42,826 nt of DNA from Solirubrobacterales bacterium (lineage in GTDB: Bacteria; Actinomycetota; Thermoleophilia; Solirubrobacterales; Solirubrobacteraceae). Below the pieces are notes generated by a model, which saw nothing but the letters and a program-made list of their open reading frames with translations, was not told where the DNA came from and ran no database searches. Both the position numbers and the translations under genes were made by a program. The stretch covers positions 12,801 to 55,626 of the forward strand of contig PKYB01000046.1 in NCBI GenBank assembly GCA_003133565.1. The letters run 5' to 3'. Every line of letters begins with the position of its first letter. The stretch's first letter is position 1. This document shows, piece by piece, positions 8,192 to 16,024 of the stretch.

Positions 8192-8913
8192 GCCCCAGAG
8201 CGAATGCGCGGGCCGCCGCGCGATCCCACGGGAGCGCCACGCGGATCGAGTTGCGCCACGCAACCGTGCTCTTCAGCGGTCGCGACGACGGCGACCTCGG
8301 CCGCACGGCGGAGCCAGCGACGCCGTCCGTGCAGGCCAACCGCACAGCGATCCTCGCGCTCTGTGGCCTCGGAGGGATCGCCGTCGGCCGTCAGGTGCAC
8401 GGCAGCACCGTTGCCGTTGCGAAACCCGATCGCCTCGGCTACGTCGTTGACGAAAGCGCGCAGGCCGACGGGCAGGTGACGCCCGCGCCCGAGCTCGGCG
8501 TCGGCGTCCATGTCGCCGATTGCCTGCCGATCGCGGTGGCGGGCGACGGCGGCGTCGCGATGATCCATGCCGGCTGGCGCGGTCTCGCCGGCGGGGTCGT
8601 TGCCGAGGGGGTGCGCACGCTGCGCACACTCGGCGTGCAGGGCCCGCTCGAGGCGGCGATCGGTCCCGGCGCCGGTGGCTGCTGCTATGAGGTCGGACCC
8701 GAGGTGCACGCCCCGTTCGCGGCCTACTGCGCAAGTAGTGGTCGACGCCTGGATCTCGCGGCGATCGCCACCGCACAGCTCCACGAGGCGGGTGTCGAAA
8801 GCGTCGGCGACACCGGGCTCTGCACGCTCTGTGCGCCCGCGGGGCTCTTCTTCTCCCATCGCCGCGACGGGCCCGAGACCGGCCGTCAGGGGGGCTTCGC
8901 TTGGCTGCGCTGA
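8188..8913 (+). CDS. pgeF: Peptidoglycan editing factor PgeF (YfiH/DUF152, laccase-domain fold)
   Basis: 241 residues. Typical motifs are in order: GRQVHGSTVAV, VADCLPIAV, MIHAGWRGLAGGVV, IGPGAGGCCYEVG and, at the C-terminus, LCTLCAPAGLFFSHRRDG..TGRQ. The conserved His/Cys/His set forms the metal site of this family. In E. coli, PgeF removes wrong (Ser-containing) stem-peptide precursors; other members act as purine nucleoside phosphorylases or adenosine deaminases. The GTG start overlaps the preceding stop by 4 bp, and the 3' end overlaps yggS by 13 bp. A pgeF-yggS-sepF order next to division genes is usual in Gram-positives. Confidence 0.88.
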   Translation: MSPRANARAAARSHGSATRIELRHATVLFSGRDDGDLGRTAEPATPSVQANRTAILALCGLGGIAVGRQVHGSTVAVAKPDRLGYVVDESAQADGQVTPAPELGVGVHVADCLPIAVAGDGGVAMIHAGWRGLAGGVVAEGVRTLRTLGVQGPLEAAIGPGAGGCCYEVGPEVHAPFAAYCASSGRRLDLAAIATAQLHEAGVESVGDTGLCTLCAPAGLFFSHRRDGPETGRQGGFAWLR

Positions 8914-9551
8914 GCAGCGAGCGCGTCGCCGCCAACCTCGCCGCGGCGCGCGAGCGGATCGCTGCCGCGGCCGCGCGCGTCGGGCGCGATCCCGCCGCGG
9001 TCGAGATTCTCGCGGCGGTGAAGTACCTCAGCGGGCCCGAGCTCGAGACGCTCGTCGACGCAGGCATCACGCTCGTCGGCGAGAACCGCGCTCAGGACCT
9101 GCTCGAGAAGATTCCATACGCCCAGGGGCGGCTGCGCTGGCATTTCATCGGCGCGCTGCAGTCGCGCAAGGTGCGCCTGATCATGCCCCACGTCGAGCTG
9201 ATCCACTCCGTCGCGAGCGATTCGGTGCTGCGCGAGCTCGGCCGCGGCGCGCCGGCGGCACTCGAGATCCTGATCGAGGTCAACCTCAGCGGTGAGCCCG
9301 GCAAGGCGGGGATCGCGCCGGCGCAGCTCGACGATTTCATTGCGCGCAGCCCGGTGCCGGTCGTCGGCCTGATGACGATGCCGCCGCAGACTGAGGACCC
9401 GCAACGGAGCCGCCCCTACTTCGAGCAGCTTGCCGCGCTGGCCTCAGCGCGGGGGCTGGCGCACGTTTCGGCTGGTACGAGCCAGGATTTCGAGGTTGCG
9501 GTCGAGGCTGGCGCGACGATCGTGCGACTGGGCACAAGCCTGTACCGTTAG
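8901..9551 (+). CDS. yggS: YggS/PLPBP family pyridoxal phosphate homeostasis protein
   Basis: 216 residues, an alanine-racemase-like TIM barrel without the second domain. Visible motifs: the PLP-binding Lys in ILAAVKYLS (residue about 36; families more often read VSKT), VGENRAQDLLEK, HFIGALQSRKV, ILIEVNLSGEPGKAG and, at the end, GTSQDFEVAVEAGATIVRLGTSLY. This protein binds PLP and keeps the free cofactor pool in check; it is not itself a metabolic enzyme. The start is TTG 8901, inside pgeF. The next gene, sepF, follows after 71 bp. Confidence 0.88.
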   Translation: MAALSSERVAANLAAARERIAAAAARVGRDPAAVEILAAVKYLSGPELETLVDAGITLVGENRAQDLLEKIPYAQGRLRWHFIGALQSRKVRLIMPHVELIHSVASDSVLRELGRGAPAALEILIEVNLSGEPGKAGIAPAQLDDFIARSPVPVVGLMTMPPQTEDPQRSRPYFEQLAALASARGLAHVSAGTSQDFEVAVEAGATIVRLGTSLYR

Positions 9552-9622
9552 TAACGCCGCTGGCGCTAGAGTTTGCGTCGCGGCAGGGATTAACACCCAG
9601 TGACGCGAACAACACCCTGAAC

Positions 9623-10192
9623 GTGGCCCTCCGGGACTCCTGGCATCGCACGCTCGTCTACTTCGGCCTGGCCGAGGAAGTTGACGACGCCTACGACTAC
9701 GACCCCGACACGGGACCCGAGCTCGCCCTCGAAGACCGCTACCGCGAGCGCCCCAACGTACGCCGCCTGGCGCCGCGACGCCGCGGCGACGACATCGACG
9801 ACATCTTTCCCGACGAGGAGCCGCGCGGGCGTCAAGCCACGGTTCTGCGTCCCGTGCAGGGTGGACGCCCGAGCGGCGGACGCGAAAGCGGCGGACGCGA
9901 TCAGGGGGGACGGGACTTCCAGGTCCACGTCGTGCATCCGAAGTCCTTCAACGACGCCCAGCAGGTCGCCGACAAGTTCAAGCGCGACGTACCCGTGATC
10001 CTGAACCTCCAGGACTGCGAGCACGACCTCTCGAAGCGGATGATCGACTTCGCGAGCGGCCTCACGTATGCGCTCGACGGCGGCATGCAGCGGATCGCCG
10101 ACAAGGTCTTCATGCTGACGCCGCGCAACGTCGAGCTGTCAGCCGAAGAGCGCGCGCGGCTGATCGAAAAGGGCTTCTTTAATCAGGCCTGA
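9623..10192 (+). CDS. sepF: Cell division protein SepF
   Basis: 189 residues. An N-terminal amphipathic membrane-targeting helix (ALRDSWHRTLVYFGL) is followed by an acidic and then Arg/Gly-rich linker with repeated GGR units (about 78-97) and the C-terminal SepF domain (about 98-185: FNDAQQVADKFKRDVPVILNLQDCEHDLSKRMIDFASG). SepF anchors FtsZ to the membrane at the septum and replaces FtsA in Actinobacteria. The start is GTG 9623. The flexible linker is longer than in B. subtilis SepF. No ftsZ is in the window, so the rest of the division cluster must lie elsewhere. Confidence 0.93.
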   Translation: MALRDSWHRTLVYFGLAEEVDDAYDYDPDTGPELALEDRYRERPNVRRLAPRRRGDDIDDIFPDEEPRGRQATVLRPVQGGRPSGGRESGGRDQGGRDFQVHVVHPKSFNDAQQVADKFKRDVPVILNLQDCEHDLSKRMIDFASGLTYALDGGMQRIADKVFMLTPRNVELSAEERARLIEKGFFNQA

Positions 10193-10220
10193 CCTCGCGC
10201 GCGCCCGCCTTTTGGAAAGG

Positions 10221-10226
10221 TAGCCT
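10221..10226 (+). promoter_or_regulatory. -10-like hexamer for proC
   Basis: TAGCCT sits 7 nt before the proC ATG at 10234, without a Shine-Dalgarno. It suggests a leaderless start inside the cluster, independent of sepF. Confidence 0.35.
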
Positions 10227-10233
10227 TGGCGCT

Positions 10234-10962
10234 ATGACTCTTGGCTATGTCGGCGCCGGAAACATGGCGCGGGCGCTGGCGATCGGCTTTGGCGAGCCGG
10301 CGCTCTTCAGCGACTCCGGCTCGGGGCGCGCCGCGGCACTCGCGGAGCTCGTCGGCGGCGAGGCTGTGGCGACAAACAGCGAGCTCGCGAAGCGCGCCGA
10401 CGTCGTCGTCCTGGCGCACAAGCCGGCCCAGCTCGCGACGATCGCCCCCGAGCTCAGCGGCGCCGAGGTCGTGCTCTCACTGCTCGGTGGCGTGACGCTC
10501 GAGCAGGTCGCCGCCGCAATCCCTGGCGCCAGCGTGACCCGCGCGATGCCGAACACGGCGGTCGCCGTGCGCAAAGGCGTGACCTGCGTCTGCGGCGCCG
10601 AGGAACTCGACGCGCTGCTGGAGGCCGTGGGCCGCGTCGTGCGGCTGCCCGAACGGCTGATCGACGCCGCCACCGCGGTCAGCGGCGTCGCGCCCGCCTA
10701 CGTGGCGCTGATCGCCGAGGCCTGGGTTGACGCCGCGGTCGGCCAGGGCATCCCTGCGGCGCAGGCCGCGGAGCTCGTCAGCGCCTCGCTCAGCGGCGCC
10801 GCGGCCCTGCTCGAGGAACGCGGGATGGACACGCTCGGCGTGCGCCGCGAGGTCACCTCGCCGGGCGGAATGACCGCCCGAGGCCTCCGCGTGCTCGAGC
10901 GCGCCGGCCTGCGCTCGGCGTTCAGCGACGCTGCCGCGGCGGTCGTCGGGTCCGCTAAGTGA
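10234..10962 (+). CDS. proC: Pyrroline-5-carboxylate reductase
   Basis: 242 residues. The N-terminal Rossmann motif is GYVGAGNMARALAIGF; the dimerising C-terminal domain carries the family signature in TSPGGMTARGLRVLERAGLRSAF, where the conserved Thr/Ser-Pro-Gly-Gly-Thr is TSPGGM. It reduces 1-pyrroline-5-carboxylate to proline with NAD(P)H. It is a little shorter than E. coli ProC (269). proC between sepF and yggT is a frequent order in Gram-positives, although its job has no direct link to division. Its TGA overlaps the yggT GTG by 4 bp. Confidence 0.9.
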   Translation: MTLGYVGAGNMARALAIGFGEPALFSDSGSGRAAALAELVGGEAVATNSELAKRADVVVLAHKPAQLATIAPELSGAEVVLSLLGGVTLEQVAAAIPGASVTRAMPNTAVAVRKGVTCVCGAEELDALLEAVGRVVRLPERLIDAATAVSGVAPAYVALIAEAWVDAAVGQGIPAAQAAELVSASLSGAAALLEERGMDTLGVRREVTSPGGMTARGLRVLERAGLRSAFSDAAAAVVGSAK

Positions 10963-11264
10963 CCCTCGTTCTCGCCAGCGTACGCGGCGACATCGCCAAC
11001 TACGTCGACGTCCTCGCCTGGGTCTACACGGTCACGATCATCGCCTACATCCTCACGCAGTGGATCTTCGCTGCCGGCCTGCGAATCCCCTACAGCCGCG
11101 TCAGCAACGCAATCCTCACCTTCCTCCACGACGTCGTCGTGCCGTTCCTGCGGATCTTCCGCCGCATCCTGCCGTCCTTCGGCGGGCTTGACTTCAGCCC
11201 CATCGTCGCGATCATCGTCGTGCGCGTCGCCGGCTCGCTGATCGCACGCGCGATCCGTGGTTAG
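10959..11264 (+). CDS. YggT family membrane protein
   Basis: 101 residues with two transmembrane segments (about 15-40 and 75-97) and the YggT motif [27 protein letters not shown]. YggT proteins sit beside sepF in most Firmicutes and Actinobacteria and are linked to membrane or osmotic functions and division, without a defined biochemical activity. Translation is probably coupled on both sides: 4-bp overlap with proC and 8-bp overlap with lspA. Actinobacteria usually have divIVA between yggT and lspA; it is missing here. Confidence 0.88.
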   Translation: MTLVLASVRGDIANYVDVLAWVYTVTIIAYILTQWIFAAGLRIPYSRVSNAILTFLHDVVVPFLRIFRRILPSFGGLDFSPIVAIIVVRVAGSLIARAIRG

Positions 11265-11739
11265 CGCGCCCCGCAACAGCGCTGCCACCACGGCGTGGTC
11301 GCGCGCCGGCGTCGTGGCGGGGATCGTGATCATCCTCGACCAGCTGACCAAACAACTGCTTCGGAGCTCACTGGCGGTCGGCGCCGAGCGCCACGTGCTG
11401 CCGGGGCTGACGCTCGTCCATACGACCAACAGCGGCGTCGCCTTCAGCCTGCTCAGTGGCAGCGCCGACGCCGTGACGGTGCTGGCGCTGATCGGCCTCG
11501 CGCTGCTGCTGGCTTTCTTCGCCCGCTACCGCGAGCACGCGCCACTCTGGCTGCCCGTCGGGCTGATCGCCGGCGGCGCGGTCGGCAACCTGATCGATCG
11601 CCTGCGCGACGGTGCCGTCACCGACTTCATCAAGCTGCCGGACTGGCCGGCCTTCAACCTCGCCGACAGCGCCATCACAATCGGCGTCGTCGCGCTGATC
11701 CTGATCCTCGGACGCGGTGCAGCTGCGAGTCCCAGCTGA
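11257..11739 (+). CDS. lspA: Lipoprotein signal peptidase (signal peptidase II)
   Basis: 160 residues, four transmembrane segments. Conserved parts: [37 protein letters not shown] and [11 protein letters not shown]. The last two hold the catalytic Asp pair (Asp in VTDFI and in LADS). It cuts the signal peptide of diacylglyceryl-modified prolipoproteins; two lipoprotein candidates lie in this window (18862 and 41144). The start is GTG 11257, overlapping yggT. The 3' end overlaps rluD by 23 bp. Confidence 0.93.
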   Translation: MVSAPRNSAATTAWSRAGVVAGIVIILDQLTKQLLRSSLAVGAERHVLPGLTLVHTTNSGVAFSLLSGSADAVTVLALIGLALLLAFFARYREHAPLWLPVGLIAGGAVGNLIDRLRDGAVTDFIKLPDWPAFNLADSAITIGVVALILILGRGAAASPS

Positions 11740-12607
11740 GGCCGCCGGGCAGCGCCTGGACCGCTACCTGAGCGCCCGCGCCGGCTCGCGCGCGCAGGCC
11801 CAGCGCTGGATCGAGCTCGGCGGTGTGAGCCTCAACGGGCGGATCGCCCGCAAAGCCGATCTTTTGGGCGGTGGCGAGCTGCTCAGCGTCGTTCTTCCCG
11901 AAGGGGCGCCGGCGGCACTCGACGACGGGCCGCCGGCGCCCTACGAAGTGGTTTACGAGGACGCCGATTTGCTCGTGATCGACAAACCGGCCGGTGTCGT
12001 CGTGCACCCCGCGGGCGGTCACCGCAGCGGCACGCTCTCCCAGGCGCTCGCGGCACGCGGCGCCGCCGGCGGCGAGCCGTGGCGGCCGGGGATCGTCCAC
12101 CGTCTCGACAAGGACACCTCCGGACTGCTCGTCGTCGCCAAGAGCGAGGCCGCCCACCGGCGACTGAAAGCGGCGCTCGCCGCGCGCGAGATCGTGCGCG
12201 AGTACCTCGCGCTGGTCGAGGGCCGCCCGCCGGCGCGAGGCGGCACGATCGACGCCCCGATCGGCCGCGACCGCCGCGCGCGGCGGCGAATCTCGCTCGA
12301 CAGCGACGCGCTGCGCGAAGCCCGCACCCACTTCCGCCTCGAAGAGGCGCTCGACGGCGCGACCCTGCTACGCGTGCGCCTGGAAACCGGCCGCACGCAC
12401 CAGATCCGCGCGCACTTCGAAGCGATCGGACACCCGGTCTGCGGCGACCCGGAGTACGGGCACGCCGGCCTCTACGGGCTCGAACGACAGTTCCTCCACG
12501 CCGCCCACCTCGAGCTCTCCCAACCGTCGAGCGGAGCGGCGCTGGCGTTCGACTCCCCGCTCCCCGCCGATCTCGCCGCGGCGCTCGAGCGCGCACGTGG
12601 CCGCTGA
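11717..12607 (+). CDS. rluD: RluA/RluD-family 23S rRNA pseudouridine synthase
   Basis: 296 residues: an N-terminal S4 RNA-binding domain (about 1-65; [22 protein letters not shown]) and the catalytic domain with [15 protein letters not shown], in which the Asp is the nucleophile, and [19 protein letters not shown]. It converts uridine to pseudouridine in rRNA; lspA-rluD is a common pair. Assignment to RluD rather than RluC or RluA rests on the S4 domain and gene context. The start is GTG 11717, inside lspA. Confidence 0.88.
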   Translation: MQLRVPAEAAGQRLDRYLSARAGSRAQAQRWIELGGVSLNGRIARKADLLGGGELLSVVLPEGAPAALDDGPPAPYEVVYEDADLLVIDKPAGVVVHPAGGHRSGTLSQALAARGAAGGEPWRPGIVHRLDKDTSGLLVVAKSEAAHRRLKAALAAREIVREYLALVEGRPPARGGTIDAPIGRDRRARRRISLDSDALREARTHFRLEEALDGATLLRVRLETGRTHQIRAHFEAIGHPVCGDPEYGHAGLYGLERQFLHAAHLELSQPSSGAALAFDSPLPADLAAALERARGR

Positions 12608-12614
12608 CGTCGCG

Positions 12615-12620
12615 TATCCT
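12615..12620 (+). promoter_or_regulatory. -10-like hexamer before the rpsB leader
   Basis: TATCCT lies just past the rluD stop and about 125 bp before rpsB. No clear -35 is visible. If used, it would give the leader described next. Confidence 0.3.
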
Positions 12621-12637
12621 CGTTAGAGACCAATAAC

Positions 12638-12692
12638 CAACCCGCACGGCACGCGGGGTTGTGGGCCTGCCCGAGCGCAGCGTGTGCTCGGG
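12638..12692 (+). promoter_or_regulatory. Two hairpins in the rpsB 5' leader, possible S2 autoregulatory RNA
   Basis: Two stem-loops can be drawn in the 135-bp gap before rpsB. The first (12638-12661) pairs CAACCCGC with GCGGGGTTG, leaving one bulged G. The second (12670-12692) pairs CCCGAGC with GCTCGGG perfectly, extended by a G-U and two more pairs to a GCG loop. Ribosomal protein operons often carry such structures as binding sites for their own product. A match to a known class is not claimed. Confidence 0.35.
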
Positions 12693-12730
12693 TCCACCGA
12701 CCCGCCGAGCGGCATCGTCAACACAAATAA

Positions 12731-12735
12731 GGGAG
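12731..12735 (+). promoter_or_regulatory. rpsB Shine-Dalgarno
   Basis: GGGAG lies 7 nt before the GTG start of rpsB. It is one of the few clear Shine-Dalgarno sequences here and fixes the start. Confidence 0.6.
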
Positions 12736-12742
12736 CAGTACC

Positions 12743-14038
12743 GTGGCTCGAGTCGGAATCAAGGAGCTGCTGGAGGCCGGCGTTCACTTCGGCCACCAGA
12801 CACGCCGTTGGAACCCCAAGATGCGCCGCTTCATCTTCGGTGAGCGGGATGGCATCTACATCATCGATCTGCTGACGACGCAGCGCCTGCTCGATCAGGC
12901 GCTCGACTTCGTCGGCGACGTCGCGCATCGCGGCGGCACCGTGCTGTTCGTCGGCACGAAGAAGCAAGCCAGCGACGCCGTGCAGCAGGTCGCCGAGGCG
13001 GCCGGCATGCCCTACGTCAACCACCGCTGGCTCGGTGGCCTGATGACGAACTTCCAGACGATCAGCGAGCGCATCAAGCGCCTGCACGATCTCGAGCGCT
13101 ACGAAACCGAGGGTCAGCTCGAGCTGCTGCCAACGCGCGAGCGGATGGCCGCCGAAGCCGACCTCGCGAAGCTGCGGGCGAACCTCGGCGGCGTCAAGAA
13201 CATGAAGGGCACACCCGCGGCGATCTTCATCATCGATCTCAAGACCGAGGCGATCGCCGTGCGCGAGGCCCAACGCCTGCGGATCCCGATCATCGGCCTC
13301 GTCGACACCAACTGCGACCCTGACGGGATCGACTACGTCATCCCCGGCAACGACGACGCCATCCGCTCCTGCGCCGTGATCGCCAAGGCAATCGGCGACG
13401 TCGTCGCCGAAGAGGCCGGCTTCTATCGCGCCGAGCAGGAGAAGCTCCGCAAGGAAGCCGAAGAGCGCGCGCGCAAGGAAACAGAACGTCGCGAGGCCGA
13501 AGCCGCGGCCGCAGCACTCGCCGCGGCCGAAGCCCAGGCCGCCGCCGAGGCCCAGGCGGCCGAGGCCCAGGCCGCCGCAGCAGCGGCCGCCGCAGCCGCA
13601 GGAACCCAGGCGGCACCCGGCGCACCGGAGTCGCCGCCGCCAGCCTCGGCGCCCGCCGAAGCCCCCGCCCGGCGCCCACCGGCGCCGCCACGGCCAGCGC
13701 GATCGCAGCCAGCGCCCGAGCCGCCAGCTGCGCCACCAGCGCCTGAAGTGACCGCTGAGGCCACTCAGCCGACGCCACCAGTCGAGCCGCAGGCCGCAGA
13801 CGCCCAAGCAGCGCCGCCCGAGACGCCCCAGGAGCCGGCCTCGCAGGAAGCCTCGGCTCCGCCGGAAGCCTCGGCTCCGCCGGAACCCCCGGCGCCGCAG
13901 GAAGCCTCGGCTGAGGCAACCGCGGAGGTTTCCCAGCCCGAGCCGAGCGCTGAGCCCGAAGCGGAGGTCAAGCCGGACGCGAAGGACGAGGCGCCACAGG
14001 CGCCGGCGGAGCCGGCCGAGGAGGTCTCGAATGCCTGA
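12743..14038 (+). CDS. rpsB: 30S ribosomal protein S2 with a very long Ala/Pro/Glu-rich C-terminal tail
   Basis: 431 residues. Residues 1 to about 228 are a normal S2 (ELLEAGVHFGHQTRRWNPKM, VLFVGTKKQASDAVQ, NHRWLGGLMTNFQTI, PIIGLVDTNCDPDGIDYVIPGNDD). From about 229 it continues as a charged helix (EKLRKEAEERARKETERREAE), a poly-Ala/Gln stretch and then about 150 residues of Ala, Pro and Glu with no hydrophobic core. E. coli S2 is 241 residues, so the tail adds almost 200. GC stays high and the frame runs without break into tsf, whose ATG lies inside the last codons (8-bp overlap), so the tail is genuine coding sequence. S2 sits on the solvent side of the 30S head-body junction and recruits S1; a disordered tail there would reach into solvent. 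Confidence 0.93.
   Translation: MARVGIKELLEAGVHFGHQTRRWNPKMRRFIFGERDGIYIIDLLTTQRLLDQALDFVGDVAHRGGTVLFVGTKKQASDAVQQVAEAAGMPYVNHRWLGGLMTNFQTISERIKRLHDLERYETEGQLELLPTRERMAAEADLAKLRANLGGVKNMKGTPAAIFIIDLKTEAIAVREAQRLRIPIIGLVDTNCDPDGIDYVIPGNDDAIRSCAVIAKAIGDVVAEEAGFYRAEQEKLRKEAEERARKETERREAEAAAAALAAAEAQAAAEAQAAEAQAAAAAAAAAAGTQAAPGAPESPPPASAPAEAPARRPPAPPRPARSQPAPEPPAAPPAPEVTAEATQPTPPVEPQAADAQAAPPETPQEPASQEASAPPEASAPPEPPAPQEASAEATAEVSQPEPSAEPEAEVKPDAKDEAPQAPAEPAEEVSNA
13847..13882 (+). repeat. 18-bp tandem repeat in the rpsB tail
   Basis: Two perfect copies of an 18-nt unit (GAAGCCTCGGCTCCGCCG) lie head to tail, and a 10-nt partial copy follows at about 13901. Each unit encodes Glu-Ala-Ser-Ala-Pro-Pro. 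It suggests the tail grew by slippage or duplication. Confidence 0.75.
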
Positions 14039-14630
14039 GATCTCTGCTGCCGACGTCAAAGCGCTGCGCGACCGCACCGGCGCCGGGATGATGGACTGCA
14101 AGCGCGCGCTGACCGAATCCGGGGGCGATGTCGAGAAGGCGATCGAGATCCTCCGCAAAAAGGCCGGCAAGCGGATCGAGGATCGCGGTGAGCGCGTCGC
14201 CTCCGAGGGCACCGTCCAGACCTACGTGCACCACAACGGCAAGATCGGCGTCCTCGTTGAGGTCGACTGCGAGACCGATTTCGTGGCCCGCAACGCCGAC
14301 TTCGTCAGTTTTGCCAAGGACGTCGCCGCGCATATTGCGGCGGCCGGGCCGCGCTGGCTGACGCCCGACGATGTCCCCGCGCTCGAGCGCGACCGGGAGC
14401 TTGCGATCTTCGAGCAAGAGGCTGCCGACAAGCCGGCCGAGATCCGCGACAAGATCGCGGCGGGCAAGCTCGCAAAGTGGTTCTCTGAGGTCGTTCTCCT
14501 CGAACAGGTCCACGTCAACGCCGACAAGCACGAGGGCAAGACGATCCGCGAGCTCCAGCACGAGCTCGCCGCCAAGACGGGCGAGAACGTCTTCATCAGG
14601 CGCTTTGAGCGGTTCATCGTCGGCGACTAG
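14031..14630 (+). CDS. tsf: Translation elongation factor Ts
   Basis: 199 residues. The N-terminal UBA-like module ([21 protein letters not shown]) is followed by the core with the EF-Tu-contacting stretch [16 protein letters not shown]. It is the nucleotide exchange factor for EF-Tu. The length matches the short, single-core form (Thermus, many Actinobacteria) rather than the 283-residue E. coli protein. The ATG overlaps the rpsB 3' end by 8 bp, so the two are translationally coupled. Confidence 0.95.
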   Translation: MPEISAADVKALRDRTGAGMMDCKRALTESGGDVEKAIEILRKKAGKRIEDRGERVASEGTVQTYVHHNGKIGVLVEVDCETDFVARNADFVSFAKDVAAHIAAAGPRWLTPDDVPALERDRELAIFEQEAADKPAEIRDKIAAGKLAKWFSEVVLLEQVHVNADKHEGKTIRELQHELAAKTGENVFIRRFERFIVGD

Positions 14631-14640
14631 CATTCCGAGC

Positions 14641-15384
14641 GTGGCCACCACAGCGGCGACGGATGGCGAACCCGTCTTCACGCGCGTGCTCGTCAAGCTC
14701 TCGGGCGAAGCGCTGATGGGGAAGCTCGAGTTCGGCACCGACCCCGAACGCGTCGCGGCGATCGCCAGCGCTGTTCGCGGCGTCGTCGAGCGCGGCGTCC
14801 AGCTCGCGCTCGTCCCCGGTGGCGGCAACATCTACCGCGGCCTCCAGGGCGCGGCAGCGGGGATGGATCGCGCGACCGGCGACTACATGGGGATGCTCGC
14901 CACGGTCCTCAACGCGCTCGCGCTGCAGGACGCCTGCGAGAAGGAGGGCGTGCACACCCGGGTGCAGTCGGCGATCACGATCCAGGAGGTCGCCGAGCCC
15001 TACATCCGTCGTCGCGCGATGCGACACCTCGAGAAGGGCCGCGTCGTGATCTTTGCCGCCGGCACCGGCAACCCCTTCTTCACCACCGACACCGCCGCCG
15101 CGCTGCGGGCAAGCGAGATCCACGCCGACGCGATCCTGATGGCCAAGAACGGGGTGGAGGGCGTCTACAGCGCCGACCCGGCGCTCGATCCAAACGCCAC
15201 GTTCATTCCCCAGATCACCCATATGGAGGCGATCCAGCGACGCCTCGGCGTGATGGACGCGACGGCGCTCACGCTCTGCATGGAGAACAAGCTGCCGATT
15301 CACGTTTTCAACGTCGACGACGAGCAGAACATCGGTCGGATCGTCAGCGGCGAGCGCGTAGGCACGCTCGTCAGCACGCCCTAG
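14641..15384 (+). CDS. pyrH: UMP kinase
   Basis: 247 residues of the amino-acid-kinase fold: [13 protein letters not shown] (phosphate loop), [31 protein letters not shown] and [17 protein letters not shown]. It phosphorylates UMP to UDP and is hexameric and GTP/UTP-regulated in bacteria. GTG 14641, 10 bp after the tsf stop, is chosen because the family core starts about 13 residues later; the frame upstream overlaps tsf. Confidence 0.94.
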   Translation: MATTAATDGEPVFTRVLVKLSGEALMGKLEFGTDPERVAAIASAVRGVVERGVQLALVPGGGNIYRGLQGAAAGMDRATGDYMGMLATVLNALALQDACEKEGVHTRVQSAITIQEVAEPYIRRRAMRHLEKGRVVIFAAGTGNPFFTTDTAAALRASEIHADAILMAKNGVEGVYSADPALDPNATFIPQITHMEAIQRRLGVMDATALTLCMENKLPIHVFNVDDEQNIGRIVSGERVGTLVSTP

Positions 15385-15422
15385 GCTTCTCAGCATTCGC
15401 TCGCCGATCGCGTTGCGAGCGT

Positions 15423-15428
15423 TATCCT
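15423..15428 (+). promoter_or_regulatory. -10-like hexamer before the frr leader ORF
   Basis: TATCCT lies 9 nt before an ATG at 15438 and 32 nt before the frr ATG. No good -35 is present. It matches the hexamer before the rpsB leader exactly. Confidence 0.3.
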
Positions 15429-15437
15429 CCCGCGACG

Positions 15438-15470
15438 ATGCCCGCGAGCTTTTTCCTGCAATGGCACTGA
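15438..15470 (+). CDS. Possible 10-codon leader ORF overlapping the frr start
   Basis: ATG 15438 opens a frame reading MPASFFLQWH and ends with TGA at 15468-15470. The frr ATG (15461-15463) lies inside it in another frame, so the leader stop sits only 5 nt after the frr start codon. frr itself has no Shine-Dalgarno. If the TATCCT hexamer is used, this small ORF would be leaderless and frr would depend on reinitiation. Such a short frame can also occur by chance. Confidence 0.3.
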   Translation: MPASFFLQWH

Positions 15471-16024
15471 TCGACGAGCTGCTCGAGGACGCCCGCGAGC
15501 GGATGCACAAGTCGGTCGAGGCGACTGCGCATGAGCTCGGCACCGTGCGAGCGGGCCGCGCCAGCCCGGGTCTGCTCGACCGCATCGAGGTCGACTACTA
15601 CGGCACATCGACGCCGCTGCGCAACCTCGCGACGATCTCGGCGCCGGAGGCGCGGCTGCTGACGATCCAGCCCTTCGACGGCTCGACGATCAAGGTGATC
15701 GAGAAGGCGATCAACGAGTCCGACCTCGGCCTGCACCCGTCCAACGACGGCAAGATCGTGCGACTCGCGATCCCCGAGCTCAACGAGGAGCGTCGCCGCG
15801 AGCTGGTCAAGGTCGCCCGCGGCATCGCCGAGGACGGGCGTGTCGCCGTGCGCAACATACGACGCGACGTGATGCACGACTTGCGCGAGCTGAAGGAGGC
15901 CGGCGAGGCCGGCTCCGATGACGAGCACCGCGCCGAGGTGGGGCTGCAGAAGCTGACCGACGCGAGCATCGCTGAGCTCGACACACTGCTGAAGGGCAAG
16001 GAAGCCGAGATCCTCGAGGTCTGA
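15461..16024 (+). CDS. frr: Ribosome recycling factor
   Basis: 187 residues, the usual length. The N-terminal helix (DELLEDARERMHKSVEATA), RAGRASPGLLDRIEVDYYGTSTPL, and the C-terminal helix pair (RRELVKVARGIAEDGRVAVRNIRRD) are all intact. With EF-G it splits the ribosome after termination. ATG 15461 fits the family start; an upstream in-frame TTG (15413) would add non-conserved residues. Its TGA overlaps the uppS ATG (TGATG), giving coupled translation. Confidence 0.95.
   Translation: MALIDELLEDARERMHKSVEATAHELGTVRAGRASPGLLDRIEVDYYGTSTPLRNLATISAPEARLLTIQPFDGSTIKVIEKAINESDLGLHPSNDGKIVRLAIPELNEERRRELVKVARGIAEDGRVAVRNIRRDVMHDLRELKEAGEAGSDDEHRAEVGLQKLTDASIAELDTLLKGKEAEILEV

Noticed and set aside
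9600-9620. Six-codon GTG frame ending 2 nt before sepF
   Set aside because: Too short and without start signals at the right spacing; chance occurrence is likely, unlike the frr leader frame that overlaps the start and has a hexamer in front.
9900-9925. GGR-type repeats in sepF as a DNA repeat element
   Set aside because: They are in frame and encode the flexible SepF linker; low-complexity coding sequence is the simpler reading.
12623-14212. 529-residue minus-strand frame opposite rpsB, rich in Arg, Leu and Gly
   Set aside because: It is the antisense of the S2 gene with its Ala/Pro-rich tail; composition is that of a GC-rich shadow frame, and rpsB and tsf are certain.
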